31,851 nt of DNA from DATFXF01 sp035258565 (GTDB lineage Bacteria > Acidobacteriota > Terriglobia > Acidiferrales > UBA7541), in assembly GCA_035258565.1 (NCBI GenBank), contig DATFXF010000118.1, positions 1 through 31,851 of the forward strand, read 5' to 3'. The notes beneath the pieces are model-generated. The model searched no databases and was not told where the DNA came from. It worked only from the letters and a program-made list of their open reading frames with translations. Each line of letters begins with the position of its first letter. The first letter of the stretch is position 1. Shown one piece after another: positions 23,303 through 31,542 of this stretch. The translations under genes and the position numbers were made by a program.

Positions 23303-24458
23303 AGACCGCTCGGGAATCCGGGTGGGGATTCCCAAGGTCCTGAACATCTGGAACACGCATCAGTTCTGGGTGGGGTTCCTGCGGGGTCTGGGGATCGCTT
23401 CCGAGAATATTGTCTTCAGCTCAGACACCTCCGAAGAACAGTTCCGGGAGTTTGGCAAGGGCCGCGGGACGGTGGACTGCTGTTATCCGGTGAAGTGCAT
23501 CAGCGGCCACTATGGCGAGCTGACCTATGGGCTCAAGAAGAAAATCCACATTCTCTTGAGCCCCATGATCTATTCCCTGCCGTCCATGCTCCGCGGCCAC
23601 GTAGTGGACACGCTGACCTGCACGCGCGTAATGGCCGGCCCGGAAAACATCAAGGCCGGTTTCTTAAAGGAGCGCGATGTTTTCGCCGAGAACGGCATCA
23701 CCTATCTCTCTCCCTTCGTGAGCCTAGGCGAGCGGGATAAGGTTGCCGAACAGCTCTACGAGGCCATGCGCGAGGCCCTCGACCTCGACCTCGAAGAGAC
23801 CCAGAAAGCGGTGCGCGCCGGCTTCCAGGCACTCGACACTTTCAACCAGAAGATGCGCAAGCAAAGCCGTGACATCCTGGCCTGGTGCGCTCGCGAAAGA
23901 AAGCCCTGCATCCTCATCCTGGCGCGGCCCTATCACATGGACACGGGCATCGGGCATGAGATCGAGGCGGAGCTTCAGGCCAACGGCTATCCCGTGCTCT
24001 GGATGCAGTACTTTCCTGTGGACGAGGACCTGATGAACTGGCTGTTCCAGGAGGATCTCGAGGCCGGGCGGATCAAGAGCCCGTTTGAAATTAGCGATGT
24101 GTGGACCTCTTCCTATAGCAGCAATACGAACGAAATCTTGTGGGGAGCCAAAGTAGCCGCGCGATGCCCTTGGATTACGTGCGTGATCCGCTATTCGAGC
24201 TACGAGTGCGGCATGGACCAGCCCACCTACACCCCCACGCAGAAGATCGTGGAGGCCACGGGAACGCTTTTCTTCAAGTTTGGGGATTTGGACGCAACCA
24301 AGCCGGTGGGCAGCATCAAGATCCGCATCGAAACGATCGTGCACTACGTCTCCAAGTACTCGCCCGAGATCATCGAGCGGAAGCTGGGCTGGTTGCCACA
24401 GAATTGCCCGCTAGCGGAGGTTGCCGTCGCCGCTGGCTCGGCCGCCGACGCAAAGTAA
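23241..24458 (+). CDS. COG3580/DUF2229-like protein of the multidomain reductase family
   Basis: From the ATG at 23241 the protein has 405 residues. The recognisable module begins about residue 27 with RVGIPKVLNIWNTHQFW, and continues with DCCYPVKCISGH, LARPYHMDTGIGHEIEAEL, and SSYECGMDQPTY, matching the DUF2229/COG3580 part of large activase/dehydratase-like proteins. The paired cysteines (DCC, VKC, YEC) are probable cluster ligands. The start overlaps the activase gene by 62 bp in another reading frame. A TTG at 23226 is the other choice; AGAAG lies seven bases before the ATG. In relatives this domain directly follows the ATPase domains in one chain, so the overlap may reflect a split gene with coupled translation or a frameshift. 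It completes the three-part set with its two upstream neighbours. Confidence 0.85.
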   Translation: MRTLTLPTWFAKKPSVASAPKDRSGIRVGIPKVLNIWNTHQFWVGFLRGLGIASENIVFSSDTSEEQFREFGKGRGTVDCCYPVKCISGHYGELTYGLKKKIHILLSPMIYSLPSMLRGHVVDTLTCTRVMAGPENIKAGFLKERDVFAENGITYLSPFVSLGERDKVAEQLYEAMREALDLDLEETQKAVRAGFQALDTFNQKMRKQSRDILAWCARERKPCILILARPYHMDTGIGHEIEAELQANGYPVLWMQYFPVDEDLMNWLFQEDLEAGRIKSPFEISDVWTSSYSSNTNEILWGAKVAARCPWITCVIRYSSYECGMDQPTYTPTQKIVEATGTLFFKFGDLDATKPVGSIKIRIETIVHYVSKYSPEIIERKLGWLPQNCPLAEVAVAAGSAADAK

Positions 24459-24572
24459 TTACCTTTGTAACTTTCGTGTTAGCGGGAGCATCCAACAGTT
24501 CTGTGTCATACGCGGTTTTTGGAGCTGGTGCACGGCGAAGCCAAAAGGACAGACCAAGTGGGGTAGTGGGGG

Positions 24573-24592
24573 CAGGCCCTTCTCCGGGCCTG
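24573..24592. terminator. Weak stem-loop after the reductase genes
   Basis: CAGGCCC at 24573-24579 and GGGCCTG at 24586-24592 form a perfect 7-bp stem with a 6-base loop in the 222-bp gap before the radical-SAM genes. No T tract follows, so it may be a factor-dependent terminator, a pause, or an mRNA-stabilising hairpin. Confidence 0.3.
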
Positions 24593-24680
24593 GCAGATTC
24601 AGCAGGGTAAGAAGAAAAAGCAGGGAGGGATGTGTCTCTAGAAACCTAGCCTGAAACCCATTCTGGGCTGGCGCACGCCC

Positions 24681-25556
24681 ATGAGCGGAAAACGAATCGT
24701 AGTGGCTGCTTCTCGAACAGAGTCGAATGAGCGGGATCAGGACTGCTGGGTGCAGATGCTTTACGCCACCCTCCCGTCAAAAGTCGCGCACTACCTCACG
24801 GACCTGAATTGCCTTCGCAACGAACTGCGCGAGGACGGACAGGCCCGCTATGTCCCGAACGGGCTACGCGTCGTCGAATCTATCCTCCTACGGGAGTTTT
24901 CTCGGGAAGAGATCGCCGTCTGCTACGTGGATCAGCTCGAGACCGCTTCGGTGCGGGTCTTCAAGAAATACATGCCAGGGAAGGCGTATCCTTTCCGCCC
25001 GGAACAGTGGCCCGACGTCGTGCTCAAGGGAATGGAAATCCAGAACCGGAATAATTGGTTTCCTTTCTGCACATGGATCGTGGGACTTCCCGGAGAAACC
25101 CACGCCGATGTCAAGGATTCACTCGATCTGCTCCACACGCTGAGAGACGCCCGTTGGTGCGTCGTGCCGACGCTTTTCACGCCGCTCGAAGAGACGCGCC
25201 TGGCCCGCAAGGAGGCAGCGAAACTCCCCGAGCTCACCGACCTGCAGTGGGAGTTCTTCTTCACTTGCTGGCGCTACAACCTGGATTTTTTCCGCCACAA
25301 CTACAAACAGCTCCTGTTTTCCCTGGGGATTCCTATCTACTACTTCCTGTTGGGACGGAAACTGTTCGGGCACCGGATCAAGTACCCGCTGTGGCGGCTC
25401 GCGCACGTGCCTGAACCCCTCCTGCGGCGCAAACTCTATTTGCGGCTGGACCGCCCGGCCACGCGGTATCGCGTGCCGGGAAACGTCCCTGCGCCACAGG
25501 TCCAGAGCGCCGCCCTGGGGCAAGAGGGTTTGATCTTAAAAGAGGTCTTCGAATGA
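24681..25556 (+). pseudogene. B12-binding radical-SAM-family protein with internal in-frame deletion
   Basis: The frame is open for 291 codons, but only the two ends of a much longer family are present. Residues 1-86 (RIVVAASRTESNE, then PNGLRVVESILL and VAVCY-like AVCYVDQLE) match the start of B12-domain radical-SAM proteins. From about residue 88 the text jumps to the end of the radical-SAM barrel and after: ASVRVFKKYMPGKAYPF, CTWIVGLPGETHADVKDSLDLL, CVVPTLFTPLEETRL. The rest of the cobalamin domain and the barrel start, including the CxxxCxxC cluster motif, are missing, roughly 300 residues judged from relatives. The joint is near 24936-24950. It cannot be an active radical-SAM enzyme. It could be a real deletion, a retained C-terminal protein, or an assembly collapse. 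Confidence 0.75.
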
Positions 25557-25618
25557 GATGAGGTTTTCTGGTACCTTTTGCAGTCCAGTTAGGCAAAAAC
25601 AACCGGAAAGGAGATCAC

Positions 25619-26938
25619 ATGTCAGGGCTTCAGGAATACGAGAACGCAGTTGCCTCTCCGCCACCGTTCCGGATTGACGTTCAGCTCCACGATTTGTTGA
25701 CCAAATCGGAGAAGCCGCGTCCGCTGGTGCCACCCAAATCCTCCGGCCGGCTCCAAACCTTGCCCGAGCCGGTCTTCCCCCTGCACCCAGAGCTGCTCGG
25801 GGAAGTCACCGCCGCCGACTTGGCCACCCACGAAGCCGTTATTGGGGGCGGGCGCCGTCACTGGACGGCACCTTTGGTTCTCCGCACGATGCGGGGCTGG
25901 CTGTTCCCCTACATCAAGTCGCGCGTGCTGCCCGGCCAGTTCCACCCCATCATCGCCTATCTGTTTACGGAGTGGAAATGCAACCTCGATTGCCACTACT
26001 GCTGGGCTTTTGATAACCGCGTCAAGGGCATGACCGAAGACACGGCCAAGCGCTCCATCGACTGGCTGCACTCCACGACCTGCCGTGTGCTCGCGCTGAT
26101 GGGGGGCGAGCCGCTTCTCCGGCCGCAGTTTGTGCATAAGATCGTCTCCTATGCAGCCAAGAAGGGATTCTGGGTTTACCTACCCACTAACGCCCGCCTG
26201 CTGCGCCCGGACGTGATTGACCGCCTCGCGGACGCCGGCGTTGCCATCGTCAACTTCGCGGTGGACGCCGTAGACGAAAAGCCGGGACTGCCCAAGGCAC
26301 TGAATCCCATCCGGTCGTATTTCGACTATCTGATCAAGCGTCAGTACCGCTATGGCTACTCCGTGTTTTTCAACATCAACATCTGCCGAAACAACCTCGA
26401 CGACGTCAAGCAACTGACGGAGATTGCTCGCGCGAACGGCATCGCTACCGACTATCACATCAACGAGTCGCCCATGATCGAGCAGAGCCATTTCCAGCAT
26501 ATGCAGGAGAACGTCACCTATATCCGTCCACAAGACCACGAGAAGGTGGACGAACTGCTGGACTGGCTGATCGAGAAAAACCGCCAGGGCTACAAGATGG
26601 TCAACTCGATCCAGCGCCTGAACGACATGAAAGCGTTCATGCGCGGCAAGGTCGAACCGTGGAATTGCCGTGCTGGGCAAAACTCCATGATCATTCGCGT
26701 AGATGGGACGCTGGCGCCTTGCTTCCCGATGTATTCGGCCACCTACGACTGGGGGACGATCGAGAACCACAAGTTCGATGTCCGCCAGCTCGACGAGATG
26801 AAGCAGACTTGCCAGACCCATTGCTTCTCAACCCTCAATCACAACCTGGGCTTCTGCTACAACGACGCCCGGGTGATCAAGTGGGTGCTCCGGCAGGCGG
26901 CACGCGGATTCCAGGGGGTGACCGGCAGTTTCCAGTGA
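25619..26938 (+). CDS. Radical SAM protein with SPASM-like C-terminal cysteines
   Basis: The 439-residue protein starts at the ATG at 25619 with a strong AAAGGAG five bases upstream. About 110 N-terminal residues precede the radical-SAM barrel. The cluster motif CNLDCHYC (C121, C125, C128) is complete, followed by the SAM-binding LALMGGEPLLRPQF and the strand segment VYLPTNARLL. A C-terminal group of cysteines (WNCRAGQ, APCFPMYSATYDWG, CQTHC, GFCYN) resembles a SPASM or twitch domain binding auxiliary [4Fe-4S] clusters. Such proteins modify peptides or small molecules by radical chemistry. It lies 62 bp after the deleted radical-SAM gene. Context with a low-potential reductase and lipid-type genes makes a lipid or peptide substrate possible; not determined. 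Confidence 0.9.
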   Translation: MSGLQEYENAVASPPPFRIDVQLHDLLTKSEKPRPLVPPKSSGRLQTLPEPVFPLHPELLGEVTAADLATHEAVIGGGRRHWTAPLVLRTMRGWLFPYIKSRVLPGQFHPIIAYLFTEWKCNLDCHYCWAFDNRVKGMTEDTAKRSIDWLHSTTCRVLALMGGEPLLRPQFVHKIVSYAAKKGFWVYLPTNARLLRPDVIDRLADAGVAIVNFAVDAVDEKPGLPKALNPIRSYFDYLIKRQYRYGYSVFFNINICRNNLDDVKQLTEIARANGIATDYHINESPMIEQSHFQHMQENVTYIRPQDHEKVDELLDWLIEKNRQGYKMVNSIQRLNDMKAFMRGKVEPWNCRAGQNSMIIRVDGTLAPCFPMYSATYDWGTIENHKFDVRQLDEMKQTCQTHCFSTLNHNLGFCYNDARVIKWVLRQAARGFQGVTGSFQ

Positions 26939-27069
26939 GGCGGAACCCGGCCACGGCCCCCCAGAAGCTCCCGCGGTAGCCGCGTGCGCCGGCGCGAGGG
27001 CGAGAAACCCCAGAAACTTCTCTCCCTTGCGATCCATGCAGCATTGTCGGTGGAAGGAGGAGGGAGAGT

Positions 27070-27741
27070 TTACCGTTCGCGCCTTTCGCGTTGGTGCGGT
27101 CGGCCCTGCTGAAGACAAGGCCCCGAAATGGGACGCCGTTCATGCTTGACCTGGCTCCCTATCCCTGTCCCTAACAGCCAGTCAAACACCGGCAAGAAGA
27201 TATTGAAGCGCTCTTCAGCTCCTGCGTGGTGAAGCAGGTGGTGCCGCGCGGCCAGGCGCAGCCAGGGCGGCAGCCAGCCGCTGACGTGAATCCGCCAGTG
27301 AATCTCCTCGAAAGCAACGTAATAGAGGGTAAAGATGACGAACATCCCCGATGCCCAGCCTAAGTGGAAGACCCATTCCGCCAGGCCAACCGGAATCGCG
27401 TTGACGATAAACAGCGTCGCGACGGCCCAGGGCGTCCGAGCAAAGCTCACGTACCGCGCCTGGTCCGGCGCAAGCCACGTCGAGTGATGCCTTAGGTGCT
27501 GCTGAGCAAAGAAGCCCCTGTGCCAGTGCAGGACTACGCGGTGAAAAGCGTACTCGAATCCATTGGCATAGAAAAACCCAACCAGCAGCCCGCTCGAGAA
27601 TTCGCCGAACGTGAAAGGAAAAAGCCGCCAGGAGAGCAGCGCAAGCGTGCTGCCGGAGAGCAACGCGGCAAGTCGATTCCTTCCCTTTTTCGCTAGCCCT
27701 TCGGCGCAGGCAGCGGCACGAATCTCTCCCTCGGAAAACAT
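27070..27741 (-). CDS. Fatty acid hydroxylase / sterol desaturase family protein
   Basis: The 223-residue membrane protein has about four hydrophobic segments and the di-iron histidine motifs of this superfamily: HRVVLH (67-72), HLRHH (82-86), EIHWRIH (148 and 152) and ARHHLLHH (167-172), followed by FNIFLPVFDWLLGT. The ligands lie on the cytoplasmic side of the membrane. Members insert oxygen or a double bond into fatty acids, sterols, carotenoids or ether lipids using O2. It is convergent with the radical-SAM gene and lies 68 bp after the DUF1275 gene on its own strand, so those two may be co-transcribed. Its oxygen need contrasts with the anaerobic-type reductase nearby. Substrate unknown. 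Confidence 0.9.
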   Translation of the reverse strand: MFSEGEIRAAACAEGLAKKGRNRLAALLSGSTLALLSWRLFPFTFGEFSSGLLVGFFYANGFEYAFHRVVLHWHRGFFAQQHLRHHSTWLAPDQARYVSFARTPWAVATLFIVNAIPVGLAEWVFHLGWASGMFVIFTLYYVAFEEIHWRIHVSGWLPPWLRLAARHHLLHHAGAEERFNIFLPVFDWLLGTGIGSQVKHERRPISGPCLQQGRPHQRERRER

Positions 27742-27809
27742 CCCAAATTTAAGTTACCTCTTGGGACCATATGCGCGCAAGCGCTCGCGTTGCCCGGGCG
27801 ACAATCGGC

Positions 27810-28583
27810 CTAGTGATGCCGGTGGCGGAGCGAGGCAAATATCACGACAATCGCAATGGCGGCAAGCAGTGACAAGCTCACCAGTGAGGAGACTCGGGTC
27901 TCGACGATGCCGCTGGCGACCGCTGCGAGCCCGTAGACTAGAAACACGGCGGCCTGGAGCCTGATCGTTTGCTTCTTGCGGGGATCAGCCGGTGCTCGAG
28001 TGACCCTGCTTCCCTCCAACCTGGCAGCGGCTACGAGAAGGTCTGCGGAGCCCACCCAACCAACCAGTCCAGCTACCATGCTGGTGAGCGTGCCGGTGAT
28101 GTATGTCGTGGCCACGCCGGGGACATTGAGATGGCGAATGGCGGTACTCTGAATCCCCATCGCCAGCGCCGAGAGCGCAATCAGCACATAGATCAGTCTT
28201 GCGCTTTGGGCCCCGGCAGGGATGTGCCAGGTGATAGTGAAAATCACAAGGATAATCCCTTCCACTAGAACCGCTCGCGTGACGCCAGGAGGCCAGCCTT
28301 CCTGTTTCGGACCTCCCCCGACGATCAGAGCCCCCATCGCGGCGCCCCCCGCAAACCCAGCCAGGGCAATCATCGACCGCAGCGCCGCCAATCCTTGCCG
28401 CTGACCGAGGGCCAGGCCCAGGAGCACAGTGTTTCCGGTCATGTTCGCAGTGAAGACATGACCCAGCCCGAGATAGCTAATGGCGTCCACGCTGCCCGCC
28501 ACCCAAGTCAGCAGGAGCACCAAGGCATCCCATTCTCGAGACAAGGCCTCGGGCCCGGGATGGTTTTGCGCGCCGCTGCCCAT
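27810..28583 (-). CDS. DUF1275 (YoaK-like) membrane protein
   Basis: The 257-residue protein has six or seven membrane segments and the DUF1275 signature: WVAGSVDAISYLGLGHVFTANMTGN near the start, GFAGGAAMGALIVG, and MGIQSTAIRHLNVPGVATTYITGTLT in the middle. A transport role has been suggested for the family but no substrate is established. The ATG at 28583 has GGAG seven bases upstream. It precedes the hydroxylase gene on the same strand. No further context is informative. Confidence 0.92.
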   Translation of the reverse strand: MGSGAQNHPGPEALSREWDALVLLLTWVAGSVDAISYLGLGHVFTANMTGNTVLLGLALGQRQGLAALRSMIALAGFAGGAAMGALIVGGGPKQEGWPPGVTRAVLVEGIILVIFTITWHIPAGAQSARLIYVLIALSALAMGIQSTAIRHLNVPGVATTYITGTLTSMVAGLVGWVGSADLLVAAARLEGSRVTRAPADPRKKQTIRLQAAVFLVYGLAAVASGIVETRVSSLVSLSLLAAIAIVVIFASLRHRHH

Positions 28584-28848
28584 CCATGAACTCCGTTACG
28601 TGGGAAGGCGTAAGCCTCTTGATGGCTCCGCAGCCCGCTCGACAAACACATGGGACAGGCGAAAAACTCAAATTGCTTCTGCTTCGCCAAGAAAACGGCG
28701 AGCCGGCAACGAGCGGCTGTCATTCTACAGCAGGGGCGCGCGTCGCGCGCTGTCCGGCACAGGTTGCGCCCGAAGCGCGCCTGAGGTGTAGATTGGAGAG
28801 AAAGAAGTGAGCTCGGGGAGGGGCAGGCGCCCCGGGCTTTTCGGCGGC

Positions 28849-29607
28849 CTAAAGCTCCAGTGTTCGGGCCGAGAGTCGGGGCCTCGATTCCCGGTGGCCG
28901 AACGAGAACATCAGGCGCTGGTGGAGGTGCTGGACTGCCCGGTAGAGTCCGTCCAAGCCTTTGGTTTCACCGTTGACCTGGCAAGCGTCCAGGTCGATGG
29001 CCAGTTCATTCAAGAGGTAGGCGGCGCGGCGGACGCGCTCGACGGCAAGCGCCCGAAGAACCTCACCCGTCTCCAGTCCTTCGAGTTGTCGCGCCTGCAA
29101 CTCCTGAACGGCGCTTGCAATCACACGGAGGCACTCCACGGCGTCACGGTACTCTCCGAGCACCCGAGGATCAACGCCGCTCGAGCGGAGGGCCCGCTCG
29201 AGTTGGAAGAGTTCCGCGTTAGCTCTCTTGAGTTGGAAATTGACTCCCCAAAAGGTTTCGCTGGGTACCACCAGCTCAACGGCTAAGCCCAGCACCGCGC
29301 CTTCTCGGGTGTGACGCATTCCCAACACGCGGGCCTGCGCAGCTTCGGCGGAAAGAAAATTGATCAACTCAACTCGGCTGCCAGGATCAGGATAGGTCTT
29401 CATTTCGAGCAGCCCGCCGTGCGCATTTACTTGCTTGGCCTGCGCATGCTCTTTTGTGTTTTCGCCATCGGGCCCCCGCCACCGCACCTCGACAGGAACC
29501 ACAACGGGGAAGCGCTGGGCTTTTCTTTTTTCGGGCTTTACGCCGCTCGAACGAGTCTTCGGCTTTTCGATCAGCAAACTCGTCTCCGCTCGGCCAACTT
29601 GGGGCAC
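28849..29607 (-). CDS. PilZ-like protein with helical C-terminal domain
   Basis: The 252-residue protein starts with a GTG at 29607; a TTG about ten codons later with GGAG before it is another option. The PilZ-like part (about 25-120) opens with EKRKAQRFPVVVPVEV, followed by VNAHGGLLEM, where the usual D/NxSxxG reads NAHGG. Cyclic di-GMP binding is therefore possible but uncertain. Residues about 120-240 are helical, rich in Leu, Glu and Arg, and not recognised. They could form a coiled coil or partner-binding bundle. It is divergent from the STAS-purU pair across 263 bp. Confidence 0.72.
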   Translation of the reverse strand: MPQVGRAETSLLIEKPKTRSSGVKPEKRKAQRFPVVVPVEVRWRGPDGENTKEHAQAKQVNAHGGLLEMKTYPDPGSRVELINFLSAEAAQARVLGMRHTREGAVLGLAVELVVPSETFWGVNFQLKRANAELFQLERALRSSGVDPRVLGEYRDAVECLRVIASAVQELQARQLEGLETGEVLRALAVERVRRAAYLLNELAIDLDACQVNGETKGLDGLYRAVQHLHQRLMFSFGHRESRPRLSARTLEL

Positions 29608-29870
29608 CCAGAGTGTATTCCGGGCCCCCCGGCTGGCGGCAGCCAGGCCGAGGTACCCGGAGGACCACGGTACAGCCCGGGGATAAACAAATCTACTGAA
29701 CCGGAGGCCAGTTTCTGGACAGGCGGCTTGTCCGGCCGACCTTTAAGGAATGCAACCGGGGACTTGCTTCCTCCCGCGAAACGCACTATCGTTTCGCCAC
29801 TCGCATCGCGCCATAAACCGATGGCCCTACGCGAATTCTCCGCAGGCCAGGTGGTGGGAGGAGGTTAGCT

Positions 29871-30248
29871 ATGTCGCTTCAGACCACGACGCGCACCTTC
29901 GCCGGGGTTACGATTGTTGAGTGCAGCGGGCGGCTCGTCCTGGGCCAAGAGTCGGCAAACCTGCGGCACCTGGTGAAGGATGTGCTGACCGAATCGAAGC
30001 AGATCGTGCTCGACCTCGGCAACGTCAGGTATATCGATAGCAGCGGCCTCGGCATTCTGGTGAGCTTGTATGCCTCGGCTCAGAAGCTCGGGGCCGGAAT
30101 CAAGCTTGCCAATCTCAGTCCGCGCCTGAAGGACATGCTCCAGATCACCAGACTGCTCACGGTGTTCGAGGTTTTTGACGCTGCTGAGGACGCCGCCGCG
30201 GTGTTCAACCCGACGGCAGGGCAGAGCAAGCCTGAGGAGTGGTACTGA
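29871..30248 (+). CDS. STAS domain protein (anti-sigma factor antagonist-like)
   Basis: The 125-residue single STAS domain has the pattern VTIVECSGRLVLGQES, IVLDLGNVRYIDSSGLGILVSLYASA and LTVFEVFDAAEDA. DSSG (56-59) holds the phosphorylatable serine position of RsbV/SpoIIAA. GGGAGGAGG lies just before the ATG at 29871. Its last codons overlap the start of purU by about 10 bp, so the two are translated together. No kinase or anti-sigma partner is in view. It is a paralogue of the STAS gene at 14172-14558 but lacks that protein's extra Gly-rich segment after the second strand. Confidence 0.93.
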   Translation: MSLQTTTRTFAGVTIVECSGRLVLGQESANLRHLVKDVLTESKQIVLDLGNVRYIDSSGLGILVSLYASAQKLGAGIKLANLSPRLKDMLQITRLLTVFEVFDAAEDAAAVFNPTAGQSKPEEWY

Positions 30249-31132
30249 TCGGGTCACTTGGTGTGGCGACGCCCAAGAACACTGCGGTTATGCTGCTCAG
30301 TTGCCCGGGGTCGCTCGCCCGCAAAGGCGCGGTAGCGGCGATCTCGAACTTCCTCATCGCCCACAAAGGCAGCATCCTGCATGCCGACGACCACCAGGAC
30401 ACCGGCCTCGATCTGTTTCTCTCCAGGCTGGAGTGGGACCTCACCGGCTTCGACATTCCTTTTGAGGACTTTGATAAACAGTTCAAGCCAGTCGCCGTTC
30501 GCTTTCTGATGAAGTATCGGTTGGCCCTGACCGCCTATCGTCCGAGGGTTGCGGTCCTGGTCTCCAGCTATGACCACTGCCTGGCGGACCTGCTTTACCG
30601 GCAACACAGCGGGGAATTAGGCTGCGAGATTCCTCTGATCATCAGCAACCACAGCGATGGCCATCGCCTGGCGGAATTCTACGGCGTGCCCTTCCATCCG
30701 ACCGCGGACGCGAAAGACAAGAGCGAGGCCGAACAGAGGATTATGGCCTTGCTCGGGCAACATGAAATCGACCTCGTCGTCCTGGCGCGCTACATGCAGA
30801 TCTTATCGTCGGAGTTCGTCCAGCAATTCCCCTGGCGCATCATCAACATCCACCACTCCTTCCTCCCTGCCTTCGTGGGCGCAAAGCCCTACCACCAAGC
30901 CTTCGAGCGAGGCGTCAAGTTGATCGGCGCCACAAGCCACTACGTCACCGCGGCGCTCGACGAGGGGCCGATTATCGAGCAGGATGTCGTTCGCGTTTCC
31001 CACCGCGACACCGTGGAGGACTTGATCCAGAAAGGCCGCGACTTAGAGAAGGTCGTTCTCTCACGTGCGGTGCGCTGGCACATCGAGAACCGAATCCTCC
31101 TGTATGCAAACAAGACCGTGGTTTTTACCTAG
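30239..31132 (+). CDS. purU: Formyltetrahydrofolate deformylase
   Basis: The 297-residue protein has an N-terminal ACT domain (about 14-95: TAVMLLSCPGSLARKGAVAAISNFL, then a HADDH segment typical of PurU) and a C-terminal formyl-transferase fold. The catalytic region is complete: LARYMQILS, NIHHSFLPAFVGAKPYHQA with the active histidine, and LDEGPIIEQDV with the acidic residue. The enzyme hydrolyses 10-formyl-tetrahydrofolate to formate and tetrahydrofolate, balancing one-carbon pools and supplying formate for purine synthesis. The start is a GTG at 30239 overlapping the STAS gene, with GAGGAG immediately before; a GTG at 30263 is also possible. Compared with typical PurU the ACT loop has a few extra residues (GSLAR). 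Confidence 0.93.
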   Translation: MVLIGSLGVATPKNTAVMLLSCPGSLARKGAVAAISNFLIAHKGSILHADDHQDTGLDLFLSRLEWDLTGFDIPFEDFDKQFKPVAVRFLMKYRLALTAYRPRVAVLVSSYDHCLADLLYRQHSGELGCEIPLIISNHSDGHRLAEFYGVPFHPTADAKDKSEAEQRIMALLGQHEIDLVVLARYMQILSSEFVQQFPWRIINIHHSFLPAFVGAKPYHQAFERGVKLIGATSHYVTAALDEGPIIEQDVVRVSHRDTVEDLIQKGRDLEKVVLSRAVRWHIENRILLYANKTVVFT

Positions 31133-31299
31133 CGCCGTCCGACGAATCCCGGCCATGCGTTTCTGAACATCTGTCAAGGCCAACCTCGCCCCCCTTCTCG
31201 CTTGCATAGACCTTGATCAAGCAAGTTGGACCAGCAGGGGCCGGTGCCAACCCCAAAGGAAACATTGCGATGTTGGCTTTGAGCCGCGGCCCGTCGCGG
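31133..31299. other. Intergenic region after purU
   Basis: No gene is supported. The stretch may contain further unrecognisable remains of the protease pseudogene; a frame near 31235-31285 (ANPKGNIAMLA) is suggestive but too short to call. No terminator for purU was found. Confidence 0.35.
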
Positions 31300-31542
31300 A
31301 GATGGGGCGGCCTCGACCTCGAACACAGACTCGGTTTCGTCGTTCTCGAACTATGGCGCGCCTCCGGTGTAGATGGCTGCTCCCGGAGAAGCGGTCATGA
31401 CCACCTATCCGTTCAGGACCTACGCGGCTGGGTGGGGCACCTCGTTCAGCACACCTTCGTCTCGGGTGCCGCTGCCCTACTCGTCAATGTGAACCCCAGC
31501 TGTAATCAGGCGACAGCCGCCTATGCCCTGCAAACTTATTCC
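31300..31542 (+). pseudogene. Degraded subtilisin-like (S8) serine protease fragment
   Basis: No intact gene is present, but two adjoining frames read as the C-terminal catalytic part of a subtilase. One frame gives TDSVSSFSNYGAPPV, a stop (TAG at 31370-31372), then MAAPGEAV and GWGTSFSTP with the catalytic-serine motif. Near 31454 the text shifts frame and continues FVSGAAALLVNVNPSC, the helix that follows the serine in family members. The upstream His and Asp parts are not recognisable. At least one stop and one frameshift mark it as a decayed gene. Its right end abuts or overlaps the stop of the next minus-strand gene. Confidence 0.72.
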
